In this document: piece after piece, positions 42,692 through 54,790 of the stretch | Layout of the letters: the number at the start of each line of letters is the position of its first letter | Numbering within the stretch: position 1 is the first letter of the stretch | Source: Harmothoe impar | Taxonomy: Eukaryota; Annelida; Polychaeta; Phyllodocida; Polynoidae | Reading direction: 5' to 3' | Assembly: GCA_947462335.1 (NCBI GenBank) | Contig: OX381704.1 | Coordinates: forward strand, 21,096,442 to 21,160,441 | DNA length: 64,000 bases | The notes under the pieces: model-generated | The model's input: the letters and a program-made list of their open reading frames with translations, nothing else | The model's database searches: none | Told to the model about the DNA's origin: nothing | Made by a program: the position numbers and the translations under genes

Positions 42692-45600
42692 ATGGTAAGT
42701 AAATAATGATGTTAACATGGAAGTATTGTTATTGCCAAGTGAAATACTCCACATCCATGAATCAATTTGATCTTGTTTCCACAGAACATCCGAAAATGTA
42801 AAACCAAAATTGCAGCACCCACAGTGCCAGTGCCACACGGACAGTCAGTCACAGTTCAGCAGACCAACTAAACAAACTGAAACTCACCACGCCCCCACCA
42901 GCGTGGCACCAGACAATGGAGGGAGCGTGTGTTTATAAGATAGAGGGTATCAATGCCGCTTCAAACCTACATCGATACACATCGGTGGATCCATCCGCAA
43001 CCGTTTTAAATAGAGCTAGGCTATGCCTACACCGTTTATAGTAACACTTTAATACTGTAAATACTATCCGGTACCGGTTCTGAATTCAGTCTGTTTTAGT
43101 TTAGTGCTAGCTGGGGGGGGGGGGGCTTGATGGATTTCCCCAAAACAGCCCCCCCCCACCAATTAAAATTATAAGCCGAAAGTAAGCTTGACCCCCACCA
43201 CTTTCATATTTTGAGAATGCCCACAAAGATTGTCAAAGCAGCGAGATAAATAGCAAGTATTGTATGATGGGTTCATGTCTGCCCCGTACCAAACAGAGGT
43301 ACGTAAATGATCTTCGTGCTCCCCCAACTGGCAATAAATAGCCCAGCCCTTACTAGGTCTAGGAGTACCGCACCGACGCCGAGTAGATCTATCGGGTACC
43401 GGTACCCGGTAGTCAGGTATTCTTGGGAGCACCGGAGCAGTAGGCGTAACTACGTCACACAGTACAGCATAGCCCCTACCACCCCTAATGCAGACTCGTA
43501 CCACCAGTCTCCAACTCCGCTACCCTCCGTAGGGACTGGTTGCACTTGGAACGTCAACATTCGATATGCGCGCGCACATTTACACTCGCCAATCGTGATT
43601 TAGCTATCCCACATAACGTCACTAAATTGCGCCCGGCGAGTGCATTGGTTTTCTGTTGGTCAGCCCAGGCATCCAAGTGCGACCAGTCCCTACGTAGGGT
43701 AGCGGAGTTGGAGACTGGATGCGCGAGTCTGCCCCTGATGGCGAAAACAAACCGGACGCGTTTTCTACGCGCGGACGGTAGTTGCTATGGTGACGGGCAC
43801 GTAGAGCCTAAGAAATGCCCTTTGAGGCGTTGTCAACGCGGCCATTCGCGGACGTTTACATGCCCTGTATGTTTTCGCCTTAAGATAACACCATAGCCTA
43901 GGCAATGTACCCGGTACTAGAAAAAGGTGTTATACAGAGGAGAGTCTACATGGTATTCAGAGGCGCAGAGGCTCTGGTTGCTAGGGAGAGGCAAAGTGTC
44001 TAGCTACGTAGGCAATGTACTAGGAAAAGTCACATTTTTGCTATTTTCTCTGCAAATAATTGCATTAGAATAAAGTGCATCTCAATTATAAAGGATATTA
44101 TGAATATCTTTCAGATTTTGCTATCCTTTTTGCTATAGGTAAACTAGATCTCTTGCAATAAGGATTTTAGCACCTTTTCTTCGTACATTGCCTATGTATC
44201 TAGACCCTTTTGGGAGTGTGTTGTCTTAGATGAGATAAACGGCCTGATAAGGACCACACTGTACTGTGTGACGTAGGTTCTGCTCCTAAGAATGGGCAAT
44301 GGCCACAGATAACACTGTTAAGACTGATGGTTGGCATCTCCATTGTCACAGGTGTGAAGTGAGGGACTAAGCCTGGTTGAGAGACAATGCATTGATTACA
44401 CTCTGACCGACTGACATGTGGTCACCCCCAGAGGTTTTAATGCTCTATTTCTCTGAGATTTGAAATATTCACATTTTTAAAACTTATTTGATGAAAGCCC
44501 ATTTCATGGGGGAAAAACATTGATGTAATTTATACAGAAGATAAACAGATAGTAAATGAGAAAGAACTCTCCAAAGTAAACTACACAAAGAGGGAAAATG
44601 GATCCTTGACACACAACTACCTGAACCTCCTGGTACATGCCTCTAGAACCAGCATAGGCTCTCTACCGTATAGCGGCATATTGATCACTGAGCCGCACAT
44701 TTCTAGCACTGGGTATGGTACCGTACCTGTACCTGTTTACTATATGTGGTGAAGTGTGAGTGGTGATATTGTTTGCCTACAACAATATGAAATCCAAAAT
44801 CGGAGATCCAAAAAGTGGAAATCTAAAATATTCATATCTTTTTTAAGCTTCTCAAATTAAAAGGCCATCCAAAATGCAATCCAAAATCGGAAAGATGGTA
44901 AAAATGCATTTCTTCAGAAATGAGATGCTCTATTTTTCAACGCATCATTTAAAGAAAAAATACAAACAAAAGTAGAGATCTAAAATATTCATATTTTTTG
45001 AGCTTATCAAATTAAAGGCTCATGAAAAAAAACATTGATATAATTGACCCAGGGGCACTACTGTGCCTCAGGGTCTTATACGACGGTACTGGAGAAAAAT
45101 TAAGGCATTTTTCACATCACTTTAACCATCAATAATTCTGTCAATAAAAATTGCAGGATCACAATTGTTGCCTTCACCTGAAGCTCTGACAAATGCCTAT
45201 TGATAGATGCTCCAATGTTGATCAAAGCCTTCTTAAAACGCCTGAAAAATGCATATGAAAAAGTGTCACTTTTGTGTTTTTTTGGCCATTTTTCTTCAGC
45301 ACTGCAGGTATAGGACAATCCTCCACCAACTGCCCTCCCCCAGAGTGTCAGGCCCATTGGTTTCTATGTTGAGCAGCAAGGGAACGCTTTTCTGAGATGC
45401 TATATGAGACGTTTGGGGAGTACCTCCCTTTGAGTTTTGTTTTTGTTTTTTTTCAAATTTTGTTTTTGTTTTATTAAACGGTTGTTCTACAACCGTTTAG
45501 TTAGGAGCACAGTGATCCGTTCTTGGTCTGTTCTTACCAAAGGTTGAAATTGCTGATTTTGTGAGTAATTCATACTGATTCATATTGAACTTTTGCTTTC

Positions 45601-48192
45601 TATACTCTGACATTGTACACTGTACATTGTACACTGTACATTGTACACTTGCCTGGGGTGTTGCATAGGGCTACAGTGTCAGTGATCACATAACGCATTT
45701 ATATAGCTGCTTCAGTATGTGTCCTGGTCAGGTCTGAGCAGACTGAGCCATAATGATCGTATTTCACACAATGTCAAGGGCCTGGCGTCGGTTACAAGGG
45801 CCTGGTGCCGGCTACAAGGGCCTGGGGCCGGCTATAATGCGGATTTGAAGTGTTTTCTCACCTGCCTTGAACTGGTTAACTTCAGGTCGGTGGGTACATA
45901 ATGAAAGCTGTGCGGATTTGGAGTGTTTTTCTTGTCACGCATTGCAGCCCTTAAAGAGGCCCTGACATGATAATGTCAGGGCCTCTTTAAGGGCTGCAAT
46001 GCGTGACAAGATTTTGATAATGTTGATCGGAAACCACCGTTTCTAAGGTCATGTGACCGTGCCTATCTTTTTGTCTCCCGTCCCTCCTCACCCAGTCCCC
46101 TGTCCCCTGGGTCACACGTGATGCCAATCGCCTATACCATTCATTTATACCTGGGCCTCTTGGCACATGTCTTCAGAACCTGCATAGGCTCTACCCAGTG
46201 TACAATCATATGCTGGGAAAATCATACAGACTGATGGCCCCGAGGACAGTTGGCCCCAGTTTGGTGGGCCCAATTTTCGAGACTAATGGCCCCAACATGT
46301 GGGACTGATGACCCTAAATATGAAATAACTTATACTTATACATGCATCCATTGTTTCCATTTAAAAAAAGGGATATATTTTGTTCGGAGCTGGCAGTGTC
46401 CATGCACAGTCACTTTTAACAACGGGTTAGGTAGATTTGGAGGGGGCGGGGTAAGCCAAGAGATTTAGACCCCTTGAGAGGGGCGGGACAAAAAATCGCC
46501 ATCCCTTTTTAGCAGAAAGCCCCTCGCTGGTTACCTCATGGCCAAAAACTCTTGCACCAGGATCAAATAAAGATGGATTTATAAACATTACTATGACTAA
46601 AAGGGGTGGGCCGCAATAAATTTGAGGATGGGTATTGTTTAATACTGATAAGTGAAATCCAAATTTCTGTCCTTCTCTTTCAGTCTCACACAATCTTGCT
46701 CGTCCAGCCAGGCCGGAAACCAGAGAGTCGTACATACTCTGACTATGAGTCAGTCAACGAGTGCTTAGAAGGTAAGGACAGTGCAGCCAACTGCCACAGA
46801 AATGCAAATATTCTTGATTGAGCTAAATCATTGTACTTATGTTGATTTTAACTAGTATTGGACACTGTATCATTGCGAGATCCTCATCATCGGCTAATAT
46901 TTCTATAATTAGCACACAATGCGCTTGATAAATATGTTAAATACATTTCAAACAAATATATGACTCAGACTGGGGCTCTCTAAAATAATGTAGTGCACAA
47001 ACAACAGGGAAGCCAAGTGTTACGATTTTTTCGTAATTTTACTATTTTTGACCCCAATTACGACCATTACAATTTCTGCTGAAAATTACGATTTTTAGGA
47101 ATTTTTGAAGTGTGATGAGAGTCTTTCTAGATTTCTAGGAATTCCTAGACTTTACTTTACTTGTATTCGAATTCTAGTAAATTGCAGGGAGTAGCATTGA
47201 GACTCATCCCCTCTGCAATCCTATGGTTAGGATTGGAGTGATATTAGCCTAGAAAAATGCATTAATTATTACATTATATATGGAGCATAAACCACAAATG
47301 TATGTGTAAGCGCATTCTATAGGACATACTAATATCAGTTTTGTTACGGTTCTACAAGAGATGTTACGGTTTTGGGGTCCAAAAATCGTAACAAATATGA
47401 TTTTGGGAGTGGGGTAACATGGCAATCCTGTAACAAGACTGTTTTTACGGTATATTTGAATTATCAGTAAAGTAGGAATAAAAGTCTTCCAGCATCGCCA
47501 ATGTTTGTTTTAATCGGTCAGATAATGAATAATTGGTTTTACTTACAGGTGTATGTAAGATATACGAGGAGTATTTGAAACGGATGAATCCAACATCTCC
47601 GTCAATTACATATGATATAAGCCAGCTCTTTGACTTCATCGACCAGCTCGCCGACCTGTCCTGCCTAGTGTTAGTATGATTTACCCATTTTTTCATACTT
47701 AGCATTATCAAAAGAATTTATCTTTATGAATGTATACATCCCGGTAAGCCCACTTAAAATTTCAAGAATATAAACTAACGGTACCAACATTTAAAAAAAA
47801 CACTAATTTATCTACCAAGCATCCCCATTGTATCAAAATTATTTATCCCAAAACTGAGGTGTCCGCTTATATCCGATTTTGCACCCCCAAGTCAGGAAAA
47901 TCCTATAACCTGCACTAGGGGTCTGATTATGACTATTTCAATTTTTACTACCCCGCAGCTGGCCTCTGTTATGAGTGGTTGCAATTGTTCATAAACCGCA
48001 GCTGGGCTCAGTTATGCATGCATTATACATGGTAATTTACAGCATATATGACAGGAAGTGAAATTTGTCAATTGACCAACTCGTGTTTCTCATTCTAGAT
48101 ACCAAAAAACCACACAGACCTACGTCCCTCACAACAAGGAGTGGATAAAGGAGAAGATTTACGAGTTGCTGCGGCGTCAGGCCGGGCGATGA
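42692..48192 (+). CDS. ERH: Enhancer of rudimentary homolog
   Basis: Exons: 42692-42694 (ATG alone, then GTAAGT), 46684-46771, 47549-47669 and 48099-48192, giving 101 residues (human 104). The sequence [20 protein letters not shown], then [40 protein letters not shown] and [17 protein letters not shown] is unmistakably ERH. ERH is a small dimeric nuclear protein that partners RNA-processing factors. The exon 3 donor is GTTAGT after CTAGT; only this choice keeps the frame. A Met-only first exon is usual in animal ERH genes, and ACAAAATG followed by GTAAGT fits, but 4 kb of intron 1 means this exon is inferred. Fold-back and dispersed repeats fill intron 1. Confidence 0.95.
43488..43730. repeat. 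~240-bp inverted repeat in ERH intron 1
   Basis: CAGTCTCCAACTCCGCTACC followed by CTNCGTAGGGACTGGTNGCA at ~43505-43550 is mirrored at ~43669-43715. Similarity extends outwards to GCAGACTCG / CGAGTCTGC, giving arms of about 60 bp. Probably a MITE; it lies in a CG-rich patch. Confidence 0.75.
45611..45649. repeat. 14-bp tandem repeat
   Basis: Nearly three copies of CATTGTACACTGTA. Confidence 0.9.
45778..45837. repeat. 20-bp tandem repeat, three copies
   Basis: Three units of GGGCCTGGNGCCGGCTACAA with a few substitutions. Confidence 0.9.
45931..46010. repeat. Perfect 38-bp-arm palindrome
   Basis: Left arm 45931-45968 begins CTTGTCACGCATTGCAGCCC; right arm 45973-46010 is its exact reverse complement. 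The loop is four bases (GATA). Each arm contains a TTAA. Confidence 0.95.
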
Positions 48193-49279
48193 GCGCCCCA
48201 CCTTACCGTCATGGCCGCGACAGCTGCCACATCTCACAGACTCCGCTCCTCGACAACGCACGGCGAGAACAGTCACCACACACTCCTCGTTTTGTCACAC
48301 GTAAACTTGAAACCAGGGTTCCCACTGGGCAGTCAATAGTCAACTGAATTCAAACCCATTTGAGTTAAATGATTTTGTTAACTTAAGAGAAAAATAATCT
48401 ATTTTGAAGGAAATTAGGTGGAAATTGTTTGCTGATTCAGGATCGCACATCAAATAATATATAAAGTTAGTATAGATATTTCAGTGACTCGCTATAATTA
48501 AGTATGTATAGTGCGTCTTGATTTCTAAGTTGATATTGGGTGGGAACCCTGTTGAAAAAGACAAACTAGAGAAACGGAAACCCCCTAAAACCATGTTGCA
48601 TATTCATCAGTAAAATGTATGACTCCTTTGATATAAGGAAAGATGGTTTCCAGTTATGTTTGTGTTTGTATATAATACAATATAATGACTCAGCAAGTAT
48701 ATAATACTATATAATAATGACTCAACAAGAAAGCTTTTCGGAATCCTCTTGTTGGTTGAGGATGCTATTCTTCTAAATGATGTAGATAGGTTTGGTTGGA
48801 TAGATCACAAACGAAATTATAATATTGCCTATTTTTATTAGGCACATGTAAGGGCCTCAAAAAAAAAAGTTTTTCAGGTTACCGACCTGGTCGGACGCTA
48901 GTTCTTCTCTTCAGAATTCCACAATATGTGTATGATTTGATATAGTTTTGCTGCATATTTACAGTTGACGATAAGACAAACTAAATATTAACAGGAAAAA
49001 GTGACCTGTGTCCTAGATTGTTAGGCCATTTACCCTGAAACGCACCTCTTTTACCCCCTACAAAGATGTCTGGCCCACTCGGTTGCACGTTTACTAAGTA
49101 TGAAAGAAAGGTGGTTTTCCTTCGGTTGCTGTTCTCTGGGAGGCTTGTGGCTTTATGCTTGTCTGCAGAAAACGTTATTTGTTTTTAATTAGAAAATATT
49201 ATGTCGAAGAGTGATTAGTTTCATTTACCAAAAAGTACTACTGATTAGTCTAGACTCTAGGTAATTTGAGCAACACTTC

Positions 49280-49471
49280 CTGTACCGTCGTGTTTAAGTG
49301 TAGGGTCTCAAATATGTGGTAGGACTCAATACCTTGTATAAGCACCATAGGTAGAACAGTCTTGAGATATGTCCTGTGCACTAAAAACTGGTCTTGTATA
49401 ATAGCATGGCTTGTCTAAGCGCCAGGACAATTAATGCTCCAAATCAACAACGCATAGACACGACGGTACAG
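49280..49471. mobile_element. 192-bp MITE candidate
   Basis: Exact 14-bp terminal inverted repeats CTGTACCGTCGTGT / ACACGACGGTACAG with weaker similarity inwards. No target duplication is visible. Confidence 0.5.
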
Positions 49472-49995
49472 TAATGAACTTATTTAAGATTCAGTTGGCA
49501 TCAGTGTCATTACTGGCTATAAAATAGGCCACTATTTACATTGGTTTGAGATGTCCTGACTGTATGATGTTAAGTGTGTATTAATCTATGTACGTGAGGG
49601 GGTTGAGTTAATACATTGTCAGAATTACGGATTAGCATCTGTAGCTTTCCAAATACGCCAATATTCACATGTAAAGAGATTTCTATGTGGAATGTGCTCT
49701 TTATCCATTGAGAAAAGGCGGGAATCTAAGAGGAGGAAAGCTATTAGAATCTTTAAGAGCTTGATTATAACACTTAAAGATATGTGTTATCAATTATTCT
49801 GTGGTCACAGCCTTTTAATATAATATGTGTAGACCAAAAAATGATATAGATAAAAGAAGTCACAGTTCTGGTCTGAAATATTTGAAATCTGCAAATATTT
49901 CTTGTAAAACTGAAGTCTCTATCTGCCTGTCATTGCTGTACCCCTTAGCTGTTTTGGGTCTGTTTTGTGTGTCTTGTGTGTTTACAAGTAGAAAA

Positions 49996-50220
49996 CGCTA
50001 TATTAACCCTTTAAAGGCGGAACGTTACCTGTGAGTTAATGTCGTCGTGATGTGATATTGATACATCATGCCGACCCTACTTGGGAGTGTATCAGCATCG
50101 CACTCTTGGCATGATGCAGGAATGTAGCACTGGCGAGTTGTTCGCTAGGGCTGCATGCATGCATCATGACGACAGAATAGCATAGTGTAATAAAGCACTA
50201 TGCCTTTAAAGGGTTAACCA
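49996..50220. repeat. Fold-back repeat family member, complete
   Basis: Begins TTAACCCTTTAAAGGCG and ends CCTTTAAAGGGTTAAC. Inside are ATACATCATGCCGACCCTAC, TGGCATGATGCAGGAATGTA and GCATGCATCATGACGACAG. It is the clearest member, with TTAACCCTTTAA-type ends on both sides. Confidence 0.8.
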
Positions 50221-51739
50221 GGTTTGGTTTAATCCTCCCAACTGCCCACAGTCCAGGGCAATAGGAGTGTAAACAGTAGTTAGAGGTTCTGAGGTTAATT
50301 ACGGTTATGAAAGACTTGGGAAGAAAGTACATATATATATGATCCATGGTATAATAAAATCTTATCTCATATGATAAACAGCTGTATTTCGGCCTTGTAC
50401 ATGTATCTTGTGTATGGTACTAGAACACAATAAACAATAAGAATGTAATAATTCGTTACTTTTTATTTGAAGTAATATTTGGTATGAATAGTATAGGGGT
50501 TCCTTTTAATTTGATTTAAAATTTGATATAAATTGTGTGGATAGAACCTAATGCATGAGGATTCAAGCAAACAGTTGGGGCCAACCTGTATAAGTGTACA
50601 CGGCATATCCCAGGGTGGCGCGTAGTTAGGCCAGTCTGCACTAGGGGGAGCCCGGGTGGCAACTCCTGAGTGCTTTTAAGCGAACTATGTAGTGGGACGC
50701 CTAATGTGCGCAGCAATTGCCTGATCTAGTACCAGCGAGACTGATAACAGCTATCACAAAGGCTACCGGCTGTTACATAATGTTACATAATTCTGCAGTA
50801 AATGGCTAAATGCAGGGAGTTATCTCATTGGTAACACAACGGTTTGAAATGGAAAGAAATAGGCCAGTTGTCCTATATTGACTATAATATTGACATCAAT
50901 AAAGCTGATGTAGACTATCAAAACATAATATCCTTATCTTTTACTCAATGCCCCATCACCCAAAAAGAAGAAGGACGGTTAATAGCATACAGGGAAAACT
51001 TGAAATATAGCTTTTCAAAAAGTGTCACTTTCAGTCGAAAACTGGCATCTGGGTGAACACACTGAACCCTATGGAGATATGACCTGGAATCCATCCTGTA
51101 CTATATTGCAGTGACTTTGCCGGATAATAACACTTTAAACAATTTCTAAAAACTAATGACTCAATACATGTATACTTATGACAGGAATATTGAATTGCCA
51201 GTAACATTGATTCAATATTTATCTTGACATCCACCGCCTCAAGGCGGGGGAGGATTGTAAGGGGTGATGTGAATAAATCTAATCAGGAAGTGAAGGCACA
51301 TGGCCAGATAGGACTCTGCAATGCATTCATGTGTACAGAGTAAGGGAGGAGGACCATTGTGTGTACCTTAAACAGGTGTATGGACACCAGTCTCCCAAGT
51401 ACACTGTAGGTGCAGACCTGACAGCTGTTGGAAACAGTCCAACCACCCTGGGAGAACAGCACAGCAACCCCTTCCATGACGGGAGACTGGGAGGGGGTTA
51501 GAATGCTAGGGATGGGGACAGAAGAAAAGGGGAAAATGGTAGAAAGTGATTGAATAAGGAAGCAGAGGGGAGCGGGGGGGGGGGGGGGTAAGAGAAAGGT
51601 GGTGTATGGTATGAGAGTGAGGGTGTGGGTTAGGGGTTGATGGACAAAGATCAGAAGAGGAAGAAGTTAAGGGGTAAACACAAGAATGTTAAGAGGGAGA
51701 GCCTGACAGATAAGGGGATGCAATTAGAGAAGGAAGGGA

Positions 51740-52260
51740 ATACAATGGCAGGGATAGAGGGAAGGGCAGGCATTGGTAAGGGGAGAGCCAAGGGCAAGCA
51801 ACAAGAAGGGGAGATGAAAGGGGAAACAATGGCAGGGAGAGAGCTAAAGGGAAGCACTGGTAGGGGAAGAGGGAAGGTGAAGCACTGATAGGGGAGAGGG
51901 AAGAGGAGGCACTGGCAGGGGGAGAGGGAAGGGGAAGCACTGGTAGGGGTACAGGGAAGACAACGCACTGATAGGGGAAGAGGGAAGGGCAGGGACTTGC
52001 AGGGGGAGAGCAAAAGGGAACCAATGACAGGGGGAGTGGGAAGGTGAATCACTGGTATGGGCAGAGGGATGGTGAAGTACGGGTAGCGGAAAGAGGGAAG
52101 GTGAAGTATTGGTAGGGGCAGAGGGAAGGTGAAGCAATGAGAGGGGGAGAGGCAATGATAGGGGAGAGCAAAGGGGGGGGGGGGCACTGGCAGGGGGAGA
52201 AGGAAGGGGAGGCACTGGTAGGGGAGGGGGAAAGTGAAGCATTGGTAGGGGAGAGGAGTT
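51740..52260. repeat. GA-rich minisatellite, left block
   Basis: Irregular ~28-bp units around AGAGGGAAGGGGAAGCACTG and GTAGGGG. The array is continued at 54488-54790 beyond a LINE insertion. Pro/Ser/Leu-rich minus-strand frames across it are artefacts. Confidence 0.85.
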
Positions 52261-52261
52261 T

Positions 52262-54490
52262 GAGTTTAGATTTTTTATTTGGCACTAATAAATCGTATAC
52301 AATACAGACGTTTTTCATATTATGCCAATTAATGCTTATGTTCGAGAATTTACGTCACTAGACCACTAGTTGATTGAAAGAAGTTCTTTCGATAATGCCT
52401 TCAGTTCAGGTATTTGTCCCTCAGTCATGATATGTGACTGGTTTTACTACATGTGATTATATTACAATATTACAATACGCTCGAGGGCTCTCAGGTCTGC
52501 GGGTCGCAGACATGACACAAACTCCTTAACACCCAGGCTGTGTTGTTGGGCTGACGTCAGACGGTCCCACAATCTGGAGCCTCTATACTCCGGGCTGTTG
52601 ACGTAGCTCGTTTTGTGCGGGCGTTGTAGCTTGAACTTCAACTTGTTATTGCCTCGCAGTACACGCGCGGGTTGATGCAGGTTGTGTTCGCATTTTGACC
52701 TGTGGAACATCAATACTAGTAACTGTTTGTTCCTTCTGAGTTGGAGCATATCCAGGGCCGAGTCCTGATGCAGATCTGCTACGTTTGCGTCTCGCGCGTC
52801 GTGGATGTTGTTGATAATTCGCAAACAGTCGTTCTGGATTGTCTGTAACTTGGTTACTGCCCAAGCAGGCCCACTATCCAGAATCAGTGGGCAGTATTCG
52901 AGGCAGGGCAGCACCATTGTCTTGTATATCATCAACGTTGTCTGTTTGTCCGTCTCCTTTCGCGTGTTCCAGAGCTGAGTGTATTTGCTCTTGACAGTGC
53001 CTATCACTTTCTTTAGGTGTTGGCAGAAAGACAAGTGGCGGTCAATCACTACCCCCAGGTAATTGAAGCAGTGCACTACTCCAAGTAACCTTCCATTCAT
53101 GGTTATTGGGAGGTCAGTGGTGTCGACGGGCGAGGTCACGGGGTACGTCCAAAGTACTTTGGTCTTGTCCTCATTTACCGTCAGCTGATTACGGGCACTC
53201 CAGGTTGACACTGAGTTGGTGTCCAGTTGTAGTAGTGTTTGGACTCTTACTGGGGAGCTTGCTGAGCTCACCAAGGCCAGGTCATCTGCATAGATGTATC
53301 CCTTGCTATTTAGTATGCAGTTCTCAACGTCGTTGACGTAAATGAGGAACAGCAGCGGCCCCAGGACGGATCCCTGGGGCACGCCGCAGGTGATGGGTTC
53401 AGTTGGTGAGTCTATGCTGTTGGCGGTTGTGTACTGTTGCCGCGCATTTAGGTAGCTGCGCGTCCAGTCTAGGGTCTGTCCGGTGATACCGTAGGAGAAC
53501 ATTTTTCTGAATAGTATCGAGTGGTTTACGGTGTCGAAAGCCTTGCGGAGGTCTATAAAGACCACCGCAGAGACTTGACGTCTGTTTGTGGCTTCTAGTA
53601 GGTCTTTCGTTATGTGGAAGATTGCATCGTTTGTGCTGCGGCCGGGAATGAAGCCAAACTGGTTTATAGATAGGTGTTGACGTGCAACCATATGCTGGAT
53701 GATTCTGGCATGGACTATTTTCTCACATAGCTTTGAACAGCTATTCAGTAGACAGACCGGTCTCCAATTCCCCACCTTGTGTAGGTCTCCTGATTTGGGT
53801 AGTGGGATGATCCTGCCTGTTTTCCATTCCGGAGGGAAGTCCGCGTGTTGTGTACTGTAGTCGATGACCTTCTGCATAACAGTTGGAACACTTAATAGGG
53901 CGTCTTTGATGACACAGGTTCTGACATTTGGGATACCGGACGATTTGGTTGTCTGTATAGATTTGGTTAGTTTTCCTAGCTCACGTTCGTCCACTCGGTC
54001 AAAGGTCATTTGGTCCGCAGGAAGGATACCGTGGTCCAACGGGTCGTCGGGTAAGTCATCTGGTGGCGGATGGTCGAATTTCTCGGCCAGTTTTGAACCT
54101 ATCGTACATTAGAAGTGGTTCACAAATGTGGCAGTGTCTTTGGTCGGGACGGGCTCGCCGTCGTTGTCTACCAGTGACATCATGGCCTCCTCAGAGTCGC
54201 CATTCCATAGCTCCTTAAGGACGCTCCAGAATTTGCGTGGGTCGTCCTTATATCTGGTTAGGTCCTCAAGGATCAATTTCTTCTGGTTTGCCAACGCTGT
54301 TGCTTCGACTGACTTCATTAGGCGTCGGGCCCTTGCAGTGTGGCGATTGTAGATGCCACATGGTATGTACCGCGCGTCCCTCAAGGCCTTCCTCCTTTCT
54401 CTGACCAGTCTAAGGACATTCTCTTTAAAAACCGGTCGTTTGCTATCTGGTACCTTGAAGGTCGTAATGGGATGGTGGTAGTCAAGATAT
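52262..54490 (-). mobile_element. 5'-truncated LINE with reverse transcriptase, one stop
   Basis: On the minus strand a coding region runs from ~54498 to 52462, followed by ~200 bp of 3' UTR ending in AATAAAAAATC at ~52270. It lacks the endonuclease. The RT keeps FIDLRKAFD, GVPQGSVLGPLLF and YADDL and has a full C-terminal region. An in-frame TAA at ~54109-54111, between VNHF and CTIGSKLAEK, splits it into frames 54498-54109 and 54108-52462 (first Met at 54039). It differs from the intact LINE at 2.4-9.7 kb in sequence and in 3' tail, so it belongs to another family. Confidence 0.9.
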
Positions 54491-54498
54491 TCCACCAA
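52462..54498 (-). pseudogene. Truncated LINE ORF2 reverse transcriptase with in-frame stop
   Basis: The visible part is the linker after the endonuclease (RERRKALRDARYIPCGIYNR, WSVLKELWNGDSEE) and the whole RT. The single TAA near residue 130 is in the same frame as the rest, so it is a nonsense change and not a frameshift. The catalytic Asp residues are intact, so inactivation was by truncation and this stop. Confidence 0.85.
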
Positions 54499-54790
54499 GG
54501 AGAGGGAAGGGGAAGCACTGGCAGGGGGGGGGAGGGAAGGCGAAGCACTGGTAGGGGAGAGTCAAGGGGGGACACTGGTAGGGAGAGGGAAGGGGAAGCA
54601 CTGGTAGACGGAGAGAGAATATGAGACAATGGCAGGGGAAAGAGATGAGAGCAACAATTGCAGGGGGGGGTGGGAAGCGATGACAGGGGACAAGGGATGG
54701 GAGAAGCAATTGCAGGGGGGGGGGGCAAGGGCAATCAATGTCGGGGGGGGGGGGGGGGTAAATTAAAGCAATGACAAGGGGGAAGAGAGC
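54488..54790. repeat. GA-rich minisatellite, right block
   Basis: Continues the 51740-52260 array (GAGAGGGAAGGGGAAGCACTG units), then degrades into poly(G) runs. Confidence 0.8.

Larger units (their letters stand above)
45037..46145 (+). repeat. Dispersed repeat, copy 2 (in ERH intron 1)
   Basis: Shares with copy 1 (23133-24020) the blocks AATTGACCCAGGGGCA, CAGGGTCTTATACGACGGT, GCAGGTATAGGA and GATGCCAATCGCCTATACCA in the same order. Its interior differs: a GTTGTTCTACAACC hairpin, two short tandem arrays and a perfect palindrome replace the minisatellite of copy 1. Confidence 0.75.
48193..51640. other. ERH 3' UTR and intergenic region
   Basis: Starts with the ERH 3' UTR. AATAAA occurs at ~50428, but the real poly(A) site is unknown. 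It includes a small inverted-repeat element (49280-49471) and a fold-back repeat (49996-50220). A minus-strand frame at ~51370-51475 with a possible donor is too weak to call as an exon. Confidence 0.5.

Noticed and set aside
46985..47430. GTTACGATTTTT-containing inverted repeat between ERH exons 2 and 3
   Set aside because: Arms are weak and interrupted, and the ends cannot be placed with confidence.
51283..51477. Minus-strand frame MEGVAVLFSQGG with a possible GT donor as an exon
   Set aside because: No partner exon with matching phase found, and no recognised similarity.
51651..52318. Overlapping Pro/Ser/Leu-rich minus-strand frames
   Set aside because: Translations of a GA-rich minisatellite; several frames are open at once and none has domain character.
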